Below are positions 17,894 to 30,199 of a DNA stretch of 64,000 nt, in pieces; within the stretch, counting starts at the first letter, position 1, and each line of letters opens with the position of its first letter. The DNA comes from Thalassia testudinum (Eukaryota; Streptophyta; Magnoliopsida; Alismatales; Hydrocharitaceae), in contig JAZHRO010000022.1 in assembly GCA_037157565.1 (NCBI GenBank), positions 6,944,001 to 7,008,000 on the forward strand. The letters are read 5' to 3'. The position numbers and the translations under genes were made by a program. The notes beneath the pieces were generated by a model that was given only the letters and a program-made list of their open reading frames with translations, did not search any database and was not told the origin of the DNA.

Positions 17894-20614
17894 TGTAACG
17901 ACCCGATTCCTGAGTCCCTACGAGACACGAGAATCGGACCGACTCAACTAATCCCAAGACCTAGTCGTCCAACGAGGAAGTAACCAAAAGAGCAGTAAAA
18001 TAAACCACATTCAGCATAAATATAACTAACAGTAAGAAAATACAGCAGTAAGAAAAGAAATCACTACAGTATATACCACCACAACAGTAGAACAACATTC
18101 GTAACATAATATGAACTGCAGGTAAAGAAAGGTACAGCGGAAACAAGAACTACTCACTGCAGTGGAACAAAAAGAGGTACAAGAGAACAGTGGTAACTCT
18201 ACTGGACCCTACTCGGCCCAGCGTCCTCTGCAGCTGTTGACCCTGGCTGCTCAACACTTGGTCCTGAAAGGTAACGAGTGTAACACGTCAGCAAAACGCT
18301 GAGTAGAGTGGCAGCTAAACTAAAGAAACAGTAAAGTGTACAGTAGCTGTTTTAATTTTCTTTCTTCCTTTATTTACATCTTTCTATTGTTTCACAATTT
18401 ATCTATTTCTCAGATCCTTCACTTGATCTCGAATGTTCCTCGTGGGAACAATCTTGATTGCAGTCTTTTCCGAACAGTAGAAGTAGCACGTGGTACTCTC
18501 CTGGCCGGGAGAGTCCCCCGTGGTGATCCTACTCTCAGTCAACCACCCCAAGGTCACTGACAGACGTAACAGTGACTACGGCACGCGCGGTAAACGCACG
18601 GGTAGCTAATCCGCACTGGCACGCGGTCAGTCGTTTCCGTTAACGGGTGCGCCCAAAGCACAGCACGGAACCAGTACAGGGCAGAGCCCTCTCAGTAACA
18701 GGGGTCCAACCCCTCCACAGTAACCAAACAGGGGCCTTACCCCTCCACAGTCCGCTCACCCTCGCCTGACTACCCTGGTTTGCCCCAGTGGGCCTAACAA
18801 GTCGGTGTGGGAGGCTAACAGAACCTCGGGGCCCGTGGGGTAGCTAGTACCTCCCTACACTAGTAGCTCTCCTCGGTACTACGTACACGAGGGCCAGCAA
18901 GTCGGTACAGAGTGGCCAGTCCTAACCCCGGGTCCCTGGGGCGGCTGGCTCCGCTCTGCACTAAACAGGGGGGACAGTCGCTCCCCTTGGTACTCCGTAC
19001 TCAAGGGCCAGCTCACTTCCCCAATTCTATTCCATTCACTTTCCAGGAGTTCTACTCCTAATTCCCCGTAGGGTTCCAGCTCTTTTAACTCAGAACATCC
19101 AAGTTTCACTTTCCAGTTTCACGTTCTTACAATCCATATTCTCAATCACGTTTATTTATTCATAACAGGCAGCTGTTAATTCAATTCACAGGCAACTAGT
19201 ATTTCCTTTCCACATTTTCCAAGACTGCAGTATTCATACATTCCACTAGTTTTCCCATCCTAGGATTCATGCCATATCCTAGGATCTATCATACAATCTA
19301 GTTTTCCAGCCCTAGCATTCATGCAACACCCTAGGAATCTACCATTCAATCTATTTCTTATTCCTAGGATTCATGCAATGTCCTAGGTTCTATTTATGGT
19401 TTCATAATTTAACATATTATACTTAAAGCCACTCTACCAGTTACAACAGGCGAACTGGGGGCGTGGTCGGGAATCCCGCGTGCCTCCGCAACCCCCGGGA
19501 CTGCAACGGAACAGGGTCCTATCACAAGAATCAAACATAAGGAGTGTCTCAAAACAGTGTATAGCTACTGTAGACGGGTAGAGGATTTAGTTCCGAAAAG
19601 GATGCAACTCGAAACGCGGAAAACGGAACCCGAACGGGCCCTAAACGGGTCGAAAACGACGAAACAGTGCAAAATCAGACGTCTGGAACTTCTTCCAGAC
19701 GTCTTAAAAAGTGGATCAGGAATTACCTTGCTTTGCGTGGGCTCTCAGACGTCCAGAAGCCTGCGGGGGCGTCTGGCCTAGTTCCCAGACATCCGATGGT
19801 CACCCAGGACGTCTGGAAGTCGTTCCCGCCGTCTGGCACTGCAGCCAGATGTCTGATTCGCGTTGGATGCGAATCTCCGACCCTGCGCATACCCATTTCC
19901 TCTCTCTCTTAGCACGGTCAATCGAAGGGAAGGAAGAAGACGGAAAATCTCACATTTCAGACGTCTGGACAGTCTTCCAGATGTCGTGCCCGTCGTCTGT
20001 CTAGAAGCACAGACGTCTGATTCTGGAAAATTTTCCAGAACCAGGGCGCGACTCTCCCTCCGCTCGCGACGCCCGGCCGCGTCGCGCCTCGTGCGCCTGC
20101 TGCTCGAGCCGCAACAGTCCCCCCCTGCGTCGCCTCGCGCCCGCTGCGCCCCCCGCAGGCCGGCCCTAGTAGCCCCGGCGAGCTCGCCCTCACGGCCGAG
20201 CGCCTCTCCCGCGTGCAGCACCTCCTCCCACGCTCACCGCGGCTGTCGCTGCCGCTGCACCCTCGCGCTCGCTCTCGCGCACTAGCTGAAGGAGAAGAGG
20301 AAGGAGGCGGAGGTGACGGGAGTGAGGGAGAGGCGTGGCCCTTTTAAGGCCACGCGAGGAGGAGAGAGAGAACGCGGCAGAGGCATCTGCGGCCGTAGCA
20401 GAGAGGGAAAAAGAGGGAGAGAGAGAGAAAACGCAGGTCTGCATGCTCAGGCGCGTAGACAAACAGTGGCGTGCCAAAATAACCGATTTCCAGACGTCTG
20501 GAAATGATCCCAGACGTCTGGTTCAACGTTTGTAAGTGATTCCAGACGTCTGATACGACGTTTGGGCCACCTCCCAGACGTCTTAAAAGACGTCTGGAGC
20601 ACCTGTTCGTAACA
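17894..20614 (-). repeat. Chromovirus 5' LTR (2721 bp)
   Basis: This is the uninterrupted LTR. On the sense (minus) strand it starts TGTTACGAAC and ends GGGTCGTTACA. It has a TATA-like CCTTAAAAGGG near 20340-20350, lying between inverted arms GCGTGGCC/GGCCACGC. Nine exact AGACGTCT cores sit in two clusters (19677-20020 and 20489-20600). Its open frames have no protein features. Confidence 0.93.
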
Positions 20615-20619
20615 TGTTC

Positions 20620-21694
20620 TCCTCCATTATCATTCGACCTCCACACTCTATCGACATCGCAGTGTGCACAGTAACATTGTGCACACCTCCGCCATCATGT
20701 AGGCATGCCCACACTCACGCAGACCACCGGCCAACTCCATACACCCAACTCCTCAACCCAACACCATCAGCCACCTTCCTATCACCTTCCTCGCCCCCTT
20801 TGTTTCCCAAGCCGCGCATCGAGACCCATCGCCCTCTCACCATCCAGACCACCACTCCGCCACACATCACCATAGCCACCACCCCTCCCTCTTCCCTTTT
20901 TCACCCTTAGCGTCAACTCAACACCACTATCCACCTCCATCAACATCCCCATGCCATCCACACTTTCTCTTTTCTCTGCTACCCGTTCAAAGAACCCATA
21001 GCCTCCACCACTAGTCCCGCTCACAACCACCATCTCTGCCCGTCCTTCATCGCCAGCAGCATCCACTCTGTCGCTCGACGCCCGTCCTCCATTGCCTACG
21101 TCATCATCGGCCACTTGTGGCCACTCTTCAAGCCCACCGTCGCCAGTCACCTCTCCTACAGTCGGCCACCTTCGACCACTTTGACCCTCACCGTCACTGC
21201 CATTGGACTCCACCTTCTCTGGCAAACCACTCCGATCACTCTTGCTGCTGATCGCGGCTCTCTCTCTCGCGTGCGCTCGAGCCACTAAACTGCTTCTCTT
21301 GTTTCTGCATAGTAGATAGGTTGTTGGTTGGGTTTGGGATTTTTCCATTGATAGTACTATTGCATTATTTTTCTATGCTATTTTATCATGAGATAATTGC
21401 ATGCATACCCTTCAGCTTTCTATATAGGGAATGGGGTGATTTGAACAAGAGACTAATAGTAAGAAAAAGAAATAATCTTGCAAATTATTTATCTTGAAAC
21501 CTGATTTCATGTGGAAATATTTGTGAGTTTTTATTAGGCTCATGCCTCCTTGTGGATACGGCCTAACCTACGCGGTTAGTTTTATTGATTTATTTTTGAT
21601 TAAGAGATTTTCCACCACGCAAACTACGACGATGTATAATTGTTATTGTTATCTTTTTAATCAAGCGTAAATCTCTTTATTAGGGGTCTCTGCA
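20620..21694 (+). mobile_element. Element 1 3' LTR, right part
   Basis: The LTR continues after the second TGTTC. It carries the family's end signature: CTCCTTGTGGATACGG at 21545-21560, then a T/A-rich stretch, then CAAACTACGACGATG at about 21619. The right terminus is probably TCTCTGCA at 21687-21694, uncertain by some tens of bases. With 7536-8137 the LTR would be about 1.68 kb. The long minus-strand frame 20782-21348 is low in protein character and not supported as a gene. Confidence 0.6.
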
Positions 21695-23099
21695 TTCACT
21701 TCACATGTTCACAAGGACCTCCGATCTGGATTGAATTGCATCGATTCGCTCAATTGCTTTATATTTGGATTTTATGCCTACTCGCAAGATTTGGAGTCAA
21801 TTAGGTTTGAAACAGATTTAATCGAGCAAATTGAGTTTTTAATCATCAAATTGGGTGCAATGCGATGAATACGAGGTGTTTTGATAGCAATTTTATATTC
21901 AAATGAGAATATGCCCAATTTAAGCTTTGTTTTGGGTAGTTTAGGCCAAGGTTGATCATATCCATTGATTCAAGGTGTAAACCATGACCCAAAGGTTTCT
22001 AGGGATTCATCCTAAGGTCTTAAACATTGTTTGCTAGTGTTTAGGAACTTCAGGTGATCAGATCACTTGAGCGAACCCAACAAAAGTCCAACTAGGGGCG
22101 ACATGCATATTCTGAGTCAATGGATTTTCATTCTGATTTCCAAGATTTAGATGATGTTTTCTAGAATGAAGATTATAAGTTGTTTTATAAGTGGAATCAA
22201 AGGATAGTTTGATCATTTCTCTTATGTTGTCCATGACAAGGAGAAATGATTAAACTAGATTTCTAGGGGTTTGAAATTATCAAGTGGTTTTCAATAAGTT
22301 CTTGATCATTCAAGGAGTATTTGATTCAGATTTCAATGAGGATTTAATCAAGTTTATTCAGGTTTAATGAGAATTTGAGAAACCGATCAAATACCCATGT
22401 TTTGATAGTCTAATGGATTTTTCATTGGATTTTAAATCCCATATTCAAATGATTTAAAGAGGATTTGAGCTTTTCCTATTTGAGTAGCCTTTAGATATGA
22501 TTTTCCATAGTAGAGTTGGCTATGATTGGTTCTAGATCAAACCTGAGAGGGTCTAATCTGCTTATACTCTTTAGCTGGCTATAGCAGTAACAACAACTAG
22601 GCTGTTCTTGATGTGAATCTGAATTCAATGAAGTGCTAATTAATTTGAGCTTCTTGAACTTTAGATTGGACCATTTAGGTTTGATTTGGCTGTTGAGATT
22701 TTATCTTCCAACAGTAGATCTCTTTTGCTACACAAGTAGCAGCAACAACAATATCTAATTCAATTGCATGGACAACAGGTCTGGCTTAGGTCTGGTTCCC
22801 CAGGTTTTGGGTTCATTTGAGGGCTTTAGTGAGCTTGTTGATGCTTTGTAATGATAGAACATTGCTTATAGGCTTTCATGTATTTTTGTAGCTCAAATTT
22901 GATCTAAAGATGGTATGTAATCTGTCAGCTGCATGAAATGCATAAATCTATCCAAACTGAGATTTAATGAAATTCAATGTCAAAATATTTTTTAAATGTT
23001 CAAACATCTTTCTTGTGATGTATGGAGTGTGTTTGAATGCTCATATGCCTATTCCAACTAGTAGAAGTAATTTTAGAGGCTTAGGTTCTTAGTGTCAAA
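21695..23099. other. Unassigned non-coding DNA
   Basis: I see no open frame of note, no terminal repeat and no RNA gene. The composition resembles LTR U3 DNA of this window. One local dyad is clear: AGTTTGATCATTTCTC (22214-22229) and GAGAAATGATTAAACT (about 22243-22258), with one mismatch. It could be the missing left part of the X2 LTR. Confidence 0.4.
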
Positions 23100-25408
23100 T
23101 TCATGCCAAGCCTTACTTGTAGGAGATTTATAAATACATAAAAAATTTAAAAAAATTTGTAAAAAAATAAAATAAAGGTGTGTTGTGTAGGATTATGTAT
23201 TTTTCTAGGTAGGTGTAAAGTATGAGAATATTCTAAACCTTCTAATTGGTAGAACATACTAATAGATTGTTCAGTCTACTCAAATACTAAATAAGTGAAC
23301 TAAATATGAAAAACAAAAAAAAACTATCTTCACTCTCATCTCACCTTCTCTCTCTCTTCTCTTACTTCTATAAAACATGAAATTACCATAAAAACTTGAA
23401 AAAGTCCAAAAATACACAAAAATAGCATGCATATAGTATTTATACTTGTAAATATCAATTAAACAATAAGCTAAATGTAAATAATAAAATATATGTTTAT
23501 AATGTACATAAATAACTTATATATGTATTATATATATTTAAAAAAATATTATGTTGAGTTATAATATATATATCTTAATTATATAATTATGTATTTATTT
23601 AAAGTAGATTATATGTACATATATCTACAATTATAAAATAAATATGTAAACATGTACAAATGTATTTTTAAATGTATATATGTATTTAAATAATTATTAT
23701 ATACTATACTATACCTGTATATTGGTTTAATTAAGTATTTATCGTATATAATTAAGTTATTAAGTTAAATAGTTAAGTTATTTAAGTTAAAATAATTTAA
23801 ATTAGTAAATTAATTAATTATGGGAGTAAATTAACTTGTACACTTGCATATAATAATTTTAATTATTTTCAACCTATTTATAATATATTTATACTATATA
23901 ATAATAATTATAATCTAATTGTGTATTTATATATTAAAATCGTGTAAATAAATGTATAGAAATTAAAATTAATCACCAAAAATAAATTAAAAATGTGTAA
24001 TAAATACTTTATTATGTATATTAACTAATTTATAGCTCAATTGAGTGATTATATTATTAATTTGTACATTAATAATTAGGTAATTAAGCATTAATTTAAC
24101 ATGTACAAATCGTTAACTTTAAATAATTTTTAAATATAATTAAATAAGTAATTATTGTAAATTAAATACATAATTTTGTAGCCCTATGTATGAGCTTTCT
24201 AATGATATAATTTATTTTGAGAAAAGGCTTTAATTTGGCATGTAATTCGATGTCTAAAGTTGGCTTGTTTGGATGGTTTTGCATGCGAATTGAACGCCTG
24301 ATTTCACCCTAGGAAAGCACCACATTGTGCGCATGAAAGTTGCTGAGTCGCATAAATTGCCCGGCATCCATAGTTGGGTATGCTGAAATGAGTAACCACC
24401 ATACAAGTACCCTTTGAGGATATTGGGCACATGCGTGCATGCCTGCAGTTGTGTGCATGTGTGTGCATGTGTGCAAGCGCACGTTTGGGCACATAGGCAT
24501 TAGTGTGTGGGCCTGAATGGGCCTAAAATGCACAAAAATACACTAATAATAAACTAGGGCATGGTCTAGTAGTGGTACTGATCCAATCTCTTGGGCCGCT
24601 GATCCTGTGAAAGACTTGGGCCCACAAATCAATAATTTTTGCTAAGTAAAGACCCAAACTAAGCTAAGTTAAGGCTAAAATAAACTAAGTATTGAGCTAA
24701 GTGTTATGAGTGTTGTGTGCTTACGCGAGTTAAGTGTGAGTCAAAGTGGTTAGTGTTGTGTGATGTGTGTGTTGAGTGTGTGTAATATATGTATTAAAGT
24801 AAGTATTAGATAGTAAGTATACATATGTAGTATATATGTATACATGTATTATGTATATATATATATATAAAGTAGAGTAGATTAGTATATGTGTATTAGT
24901 TTTTCCTTTAATTTTGTTTATATGTTTATAAGGCTTTAGTGATGCTTAGGTCTGTCACTGTACATATTATATATGTTAGCATAAGTAGTTATACATATGT
25001 TAGTATATGTTTATGTATTGTTTTTGTGTCTATATTTAGTCATTGATTAGTATAGTTGTTTATAACTAACCTAGAGTAGAGTAATTAGTTTTTTTGATGC
25101 CTTTCCACTTGTAAATATAATTGAGGCATTGTAATTAGCATTAATTGATTTATTTTGTACATAATTAACCTAATTCATTTATTCTTTTTTAAAATAAACT
25201 TGACATTTTTAGAATAAAAGAGCATTTTTGGATCCTAGAGAGTGATGTATATATTAATAACTATCTCCCAGTGAACGATATGGAATAAACTAGTAAAAAT
25301 TATGTAAATAAATAAAATGATTGGACATCCATCTAGATTGTATCTATACTACGACCTAATAACAACGACCCTTAACTAATTAACTTGCGATCTAGATAGG
25401 GGCTCATC
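23100..25408 (+). mobile_element. X2: AT-rich LTR segment with preserved 3' end
   Basis: It aligns with X1 and with the reverse complements of X3 and X4. It includes a CT-rich stretch and TATAAAA box (about 23330-23375), an AT-rich core (23440-24200), alternating TG/CA DNA (24421-24490), the AGTGA/TCACT dyad (24938-24959) and the tail TCTCCCAGTGAACGATATGG. The terminus GGGCTCATCA ends at 25408 and corresponds to the X3 terminus next to its primer-binding site. No primer site follows here. Instead an opposite-strand LTR segment (Q) begins. The start is a rough estimate. Confidence 0.6.
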
Positions 25409-26294
25409 AAGAAACCTGTGCTGTCACCATTGGTGATGAGGGAGAGAATGGAGTTGAGGGAATAGAGGGAAGTGATCCGCTCGGGGGAAGGGAGTCAATA
25501 AGGGATCAAAGGCTCATATGGGAGCTCCTTAAATAGGTGCTCGAGGGAGTGTGGTCATCGAATCAGAGGGGAAGGCGTGAAGGGTTTAAATGGTGGAGAT
25601 GAGTTTAAGAGGAGCGCAGGAAAGATTGTGTAAGAATATGGCCGTTGGATGTGATCTGGGAGGTGCTACGATGCTACTCGCACAGGTGCTCAAGCTATGG
25701 TGGAAGATCCATTGTTAATCGGGTGATCCAAGCAATAGATGGTGGAGGAGCTTTGTGTTATTTGGCCATGAATAGGAAAGGAGAGTGCTCTCCTAGGTGT
25801 AATGGTGAAATTGCGCCACATGCCCGAATGGGTGAATCATTAGAAAATTTGCAAATTAAGCCCATAAGTGAAGAGAATGAATGCATAGCAGTCGTCAACG
25901 GTTTGCAATGAAGTCCTTGCGACTCTAATAATTGAATAAATGTAATGAGATGAAGGACCAAGTGTAAAACTATAAATACAAGGTTCAAATGATGTCCAAA
26001 TGCAATGAGATTTTTATGGTAACTTAATTGAACATATTAGAAGTTAATCCCACAAGTTATTGGTAATTTTAAGCTCATTTTGATGTTCAATTAGCATTTG
26101 GATCATCTAATTGTGTTTTATATATAGAATATCTCAAAATTGACATAATTATGCATTTTTAACACAAATTTGATGTTTTACATCATTTTCATTAATTCTC
26201 ACACTTAACCCATTTATTATGTTAATAAGATAGTGTTTAAACTAATTTCTAGTTTAACTTTGCCATTTTAGCTATGATGAGGCACACCTCATCA
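25409..26294 (-). mobile_element. Q: U3-like LTR segment of a minus-strand Athila-like element
   Basis: On the minus strand it begins TGATGAGGTGTGCCTCATCA directly after a polypurine tract (26295-26305), which fixes it as the start of a 3' LTR. A TATA-like TATTTAA (25529-25535) and CCAACGGCC-type U3 sequence are present. It stops abruptly at 25408, where X2 lies in opposite orientation. Either the LTR is truncated or its second half has been inverted. Confidence 0.65.
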
Positions 26295-26331
26295 TACCCC
26301 CATGCTTAGGTTTTGCTAACCCCTTAGCAAA
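26295..26331 (-). promoter_or_regulatory. PPT and PPT-proximal hairpin (Q)
   Basis: Minus strand: TTTGCTAA, loop GGGG, TTAGCAAA (26331-26312), then AAGCATGGGGGTA before TGATGAGG. The stem has 8 perfect pairs and differs from element 1 by a compensated pair. Confidence 0.72.
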
Positions 26332-28450
26332 TAACTCATTCAATGCAAAGCATTGAAGCATCAGCTAGGTAAGTGTGATGAGATTTCTATTTAACTATTA
26401 TTCAATTGTTAAGTGTTTAGAAATAATCTTTAAGCTGAAATTTTTCTAAATCAAGTGAACTATGTTTATGATTGGACATTGTGAGAAGACATTGTGAGAA
26501 CTAACTGCTTAGGAAGACTACTAGAACTCAAGATTGATATGACATAGACCATCTCTTGACTAACAAGGACTCTTGAAATTTAAACCTTAAGGGTAATTTC
26601 TAGGACTCAGAGGGTTTTATCAAGCTCAAAAAGCTAAGAGGTCATAGTTATGCTCAGTGAATATCAAGATTAACCAGATGAACACTAAGACTCAAGCCTG
26701 AGGTTTCACGTATTTTTAAGTCCAGGTTGGTCCTAGCTTCAACTCATGTCTTTAGATCAACTCTCAAAAATGAGTGAAGACTTAAACCTAACTCTTATTG
26801 CATTGTGGCTCAAAGAATATTTAGTGGAAACAAGGTATTTGTAATTCACCCTAAAAAATCTTTTTGGTGGAGATATATACAGGAAGCAGAGAGCATACTA
26901 ACTTATTCAAAAGAATATCTTTTTTCTATTCTTTTTGACTTTTTATTTTTTTTATTGTTTCTCATTTTTCTTACTTTTTCTTGATTTTTCTTCTTTTTCT
27001 GAAAGCAAATGTCAGTATTTCTCCTACAACTTTATTTGGTAGAGCACACTTCTTTGGTGGGTGAGTACTTTGATGGAAAGAGCTTCTCCTAAAGACTGAG
27101 ACAAAGAGTCTACCTACACGCACAAGTAAGGACTCCACCTTCCCTAATGAACACTAAGGTTGAGACTTAAGTTCATCTAGTCGTTCCCGACTTTGTGTAG
27201 TGTAAACCAAAGTTACTTAGACTCTCAAGAAAAAGCAAACTAATGAATCTTGTACTAGTGACTCAGGTACAAGAATATGTCTAGATTTAGGAGAGATCTT
27301 GGTCTATCTTATCAATGCTTAAGTGTATTAAGCCAAAGTCTGAGCAAAGCAAGCTTCTGTGGCCCAGAAAGTCTAACCAGCATTTTTTCAGCTATAAGAT
27401 CAGAAACACTTATAAAAATTTTTAATTATTTTCTCCTTAGAAATTTTATGGAATTCTCCCTCATCAGTGAATGCATGTAGGATCCCTTATTGTATTTTTG
27501 GTATTGTTATTTTTTATAAATTTTTTTTTATTTTTGTTTTGTAATTTTTTCCAAAATTTTCAATTTTTTTGGATTTTTTAAATAATACTATCTATATACA
27601 CTAAAGTTCTGTCTATAATTTCATTTTGAATGAATAGGGTTGATGCAAATGTATGCTCTGCTTTTCACTAACTTAGATTGGGTGATAGAAGGAAGTCAGA
27701 GTGAGGAGATAAAATCTCTGTGTGGACGATTTCAAGTCTGATATAAATGAGAGTGGGAAGTCGAACTAAGTAGTGAAATGCATGACAAATGTGACTATGT
27801 ATGTAGACTAAAACTGCGAGGATGGACACCTAAGAAGAAATGGAAAAATAAAGAAAGAGAAAACAGCTATATACAAAAGTTGCTAAGTTTTTTGCCTTCA
27901 GCTAGGTGCAAACCCAGTAGTAGTGTCAAGAATGTAGGAGCAAAATGATGAATAGAGAATTGAGAAGTCTATGGAGCTCAATGAAAGATGCAAATCATGA
28001 TGTATAGAAGGATGGAATGTATAGAAGGATGGAGATTGTCAATCTCAAAGGTATGGATAGGCTCCATAATCAATGTAAATCAAAATCAGATACTTGGTGT
28101 AAGGTCCAAGTGAAAAATAGAGAATGTCTAGAAAAAACTATAGCCTCTACCTCTTCAAATCAGTGGATGAAGATCAAGATGTCGAAGATGAATCAGGGTT
28201 GGAAAGAAGAGGTGATTGCTGATCTGAGTATGGTGCAGAAGGATCAAAAGTGTGTAAGGCTTGTGACATGACAAGTGCTTGGCCTTGGGGAGGATTGGGA
28301 TGAACATCCTCTGGGTAGGTACATTCCTAGGGTTGCATTCAGTATGAGATGGAAATGAATGTGATTGATGAGAATTCGTTAGGTGTGCTAGATGTGCTCT
28401 CATCTCAGCTAATGTCGCGTCCTATCTTTGTTGCATTGAGATATTTTGTT
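26332..28450 (-). other. 3' non-coding region of Q; no pol
   Basis: About 2.1 kb separates the gag remnant from the PPT. I find no RT, RNase H or integrase motif in any minus-strand frame. It holds CCACCAAATA-like motifs (minus strand) at about 26820, 26867, 27037 and 27056, and a sense-strand A-rich purine tract (26915-27000). The + strand frame 28017-28271 and its minus-strand shadow show no recognisable protein. Confidence 0.5.
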
Positions 28451-28598
28451 GCTTTATGTTAGTAAGTGCTTTCATAATATTCCCCAACTGCTAATCTCGT
28501 GTAGGCCCATATTGAGAGTACTGGGTGGGCCTTGGTTGGGGTTGTTGGTAGGCATGTGGAGGATATCTGTGTTGTTGTTGAGGTGGTGGAGGTGGTGC

Positions 28599-30191
28599 TC
28601 AGGTCAGGTTTTGCAGTGGTGGTGTAGAAGGTTGTTGGTAGTTTTGTCTTTGTGAATTTCCCAACCATGAGAAATTTGGATGATTACGCCATCTAGGGTT
28701 GTAGGTTTGTGAATATGGGTTATTGTGAATGGCATGGAGCTCCTTTGAAGCTCCACGAAGTGCAGAGAAATCAGTGTATTGAGGAATAAAGGTACCTCGA
28801 ATCGGTGGTAAGGGATAGTGCATGGAATAATCAGAAGATGTCACAGAAAGATTATTCATAATTTCCCTCCCTGTAGGAAACTGAGAATAAGTGTGTGGTG
28901 CAGGTGACTGAGAAGAAGAAGATGGAGGTTTAGATAGGAATTTCCATGCTTCATATACTTCTCGATTAAGTGCACTTTATCCAGTTGATTGGCCATTATT
29001 TCCATATCGTGTGTGCTAGATTGGACTTCACATACCCCAGTGTGTGAATTGGAATGTGAGGACTTCCTATTAAAATCACTCATCTAAGCATTGCTAATAG
29101 AATTTTCGGCCATGCCTTCGAAGAGCTCAAAAGTTGAGTCCTCGTCCCGACACAGGAAGTTACCTCCATAAGGGGCATCTACAAAATTCCTTGTGTCATC
29201 ATGGAGCACATGGTAGAAGATCTGTACCTGTTGCCAGTGTAGGACACTATGGTGGGGACATTTTCTTAAAAGCTCATGGAATCTCTCCCATGCCTCGTGC
29301 ATCTGGTCTCCTTTGTTCTGCGTAAATGTGGTGATAGCAAGCCTCAAAATGTTTGTGTGTCCTATAAGAAAATACTTCTTTAGGAACTCATGTTCCAAAG
29401 AAGGCTAGGTCTCTATAGGTGTAGTCCATGAAAGTGTTCTATACCAGAAGACGACTTTGTCTTTTAAAGAGAAGGAGCACATCTTCATTAAAAGCATTTG
29501 CTGATCATGGCCCAGTGGACCCATTGTTTAACAAGATTTTTTAGCTCCTTTAAATGTTGAAAAGGGTCCTCAGAAGAAAGACCATGGAAGTGAGGGATAA
29601 GTGCAGTGATATTCGACTTTAGTTCAGCAGCACAACCCCCAATGGGAAATCGAACCAAAGGCATAAGAGGTGCCACCATGGGATTATAGTAATCTCGTAG
29701 TTGAGGCCTACAATCTTGGGGATGGGGGTTAGCTAGCAAGTTAACAGCTTGAGTAAGCTGTTGCACTTGCTATGTGAGGGTATTCATCTGAAATTGTTAT
29801 TATATGGGTGTTGCAGGTTTGGTTGTGCACCTCTCTCCAATTGATGTTGATTAAGAAAGTTAGGGTATGGAGGAGGTAGAAAGTGATGTGGAGGTGGAGG
29901 TGGTGGTGGAGGATGATGTGCAAAGTGATGAGGAAGTTCTTCAAAATCCTTGAATTTTGCAAATTCATGGTCATCCTCTGGATAAGTGGAGTGGTGAATA
30001 GGTGTGTGAGGCTTAGGAGGTACAGGGTTGGATGTGGAAGGCAAAGATGTAGTAGCTTTGGCATTAGCACCTAAGGGAGGTACTAAAGATGGGGTTTGGG
30101 ATCTCTTACCGTCCATTAGTTCGATTTCTGAAAACATGTGATTAAATAGTCGCAAACTCAAAACAGCAATCTCAATCTCAATCTCAATCAA
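28599..30191 (-). pseudogene. Athila/Tat-type gag, broken into four or more pieces
   Basis: Reading on the minus strand, 30191-29784 is a Pro/His-rich N-terminus. 29766-29488 holds the capsid start (FPIGGCAAELKSNITALIPH, then FHGLSSEDPFQHLKE). 29398-29084 holds the best-conserved capsid block (EFLKKYFLIGHTN, ITTFTQNKGDQMHEAWERFH, LLRKCPHHSV and an AENSISNA end). 28859-28599 contains YNPRWRNHPNFSWLGN, the block that usually follows the zinc knuckle in this lineage. Stops and frameshifts separate the pieces, and no CCHC knuckle was seen. Capsid protein would package element RNA. This assignment to Athila-like gag is firm; function is lost. Confidence 0.85.
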
Positions 30192-30199
30192 TCAATCAA

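Larger units (their letters stand above)
8138..20614 (-). mobile_element. Complete Tekay/Del-like chromovirus, degenerate coding region
   Basis: The element runs from TGTAACGACCCG (8138) to GTTCGTAACA (20614) and is flanked by the 5-bp duplication TGTTC. Its sense strand is minus: 5' LTR 17894-20614, primer-binding site 17877-17891, gag-protease-RT-RNase H-integrase-chromodomain across 17713-13610, and 3' LTR 8138-13526. Without the nested solo LTR and its duplicated target, the 3' LTR is 2721 bp, identical in length to the 5' LTR. Many C/T and G/A differences separate the two LTRs. A single-base frameshift, a stop and a gag deletion show that this copy is dead. Confidence 0.93.

Noticed and set aside
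20782..21348. 188-codon minus-strand frame
   Set aside because: It lies in the element 1 LTR, is Gly/Asp/Val-rich with no recognisable domain, and has a Pro/Thr/Ser-rich frame opposite, a sign of compositional bias.
7536..25408. One giant 5.4 kb LTR from 7536 to 25408 paired with 1-2339
   Set aside because: TGATGAGCCC and GGGCTCATCA at the two ends are tempting, but an LTR-end signature already occurs near 21545-21694, and X1 and X2 are too diverged to be the two LTRs of one copy.
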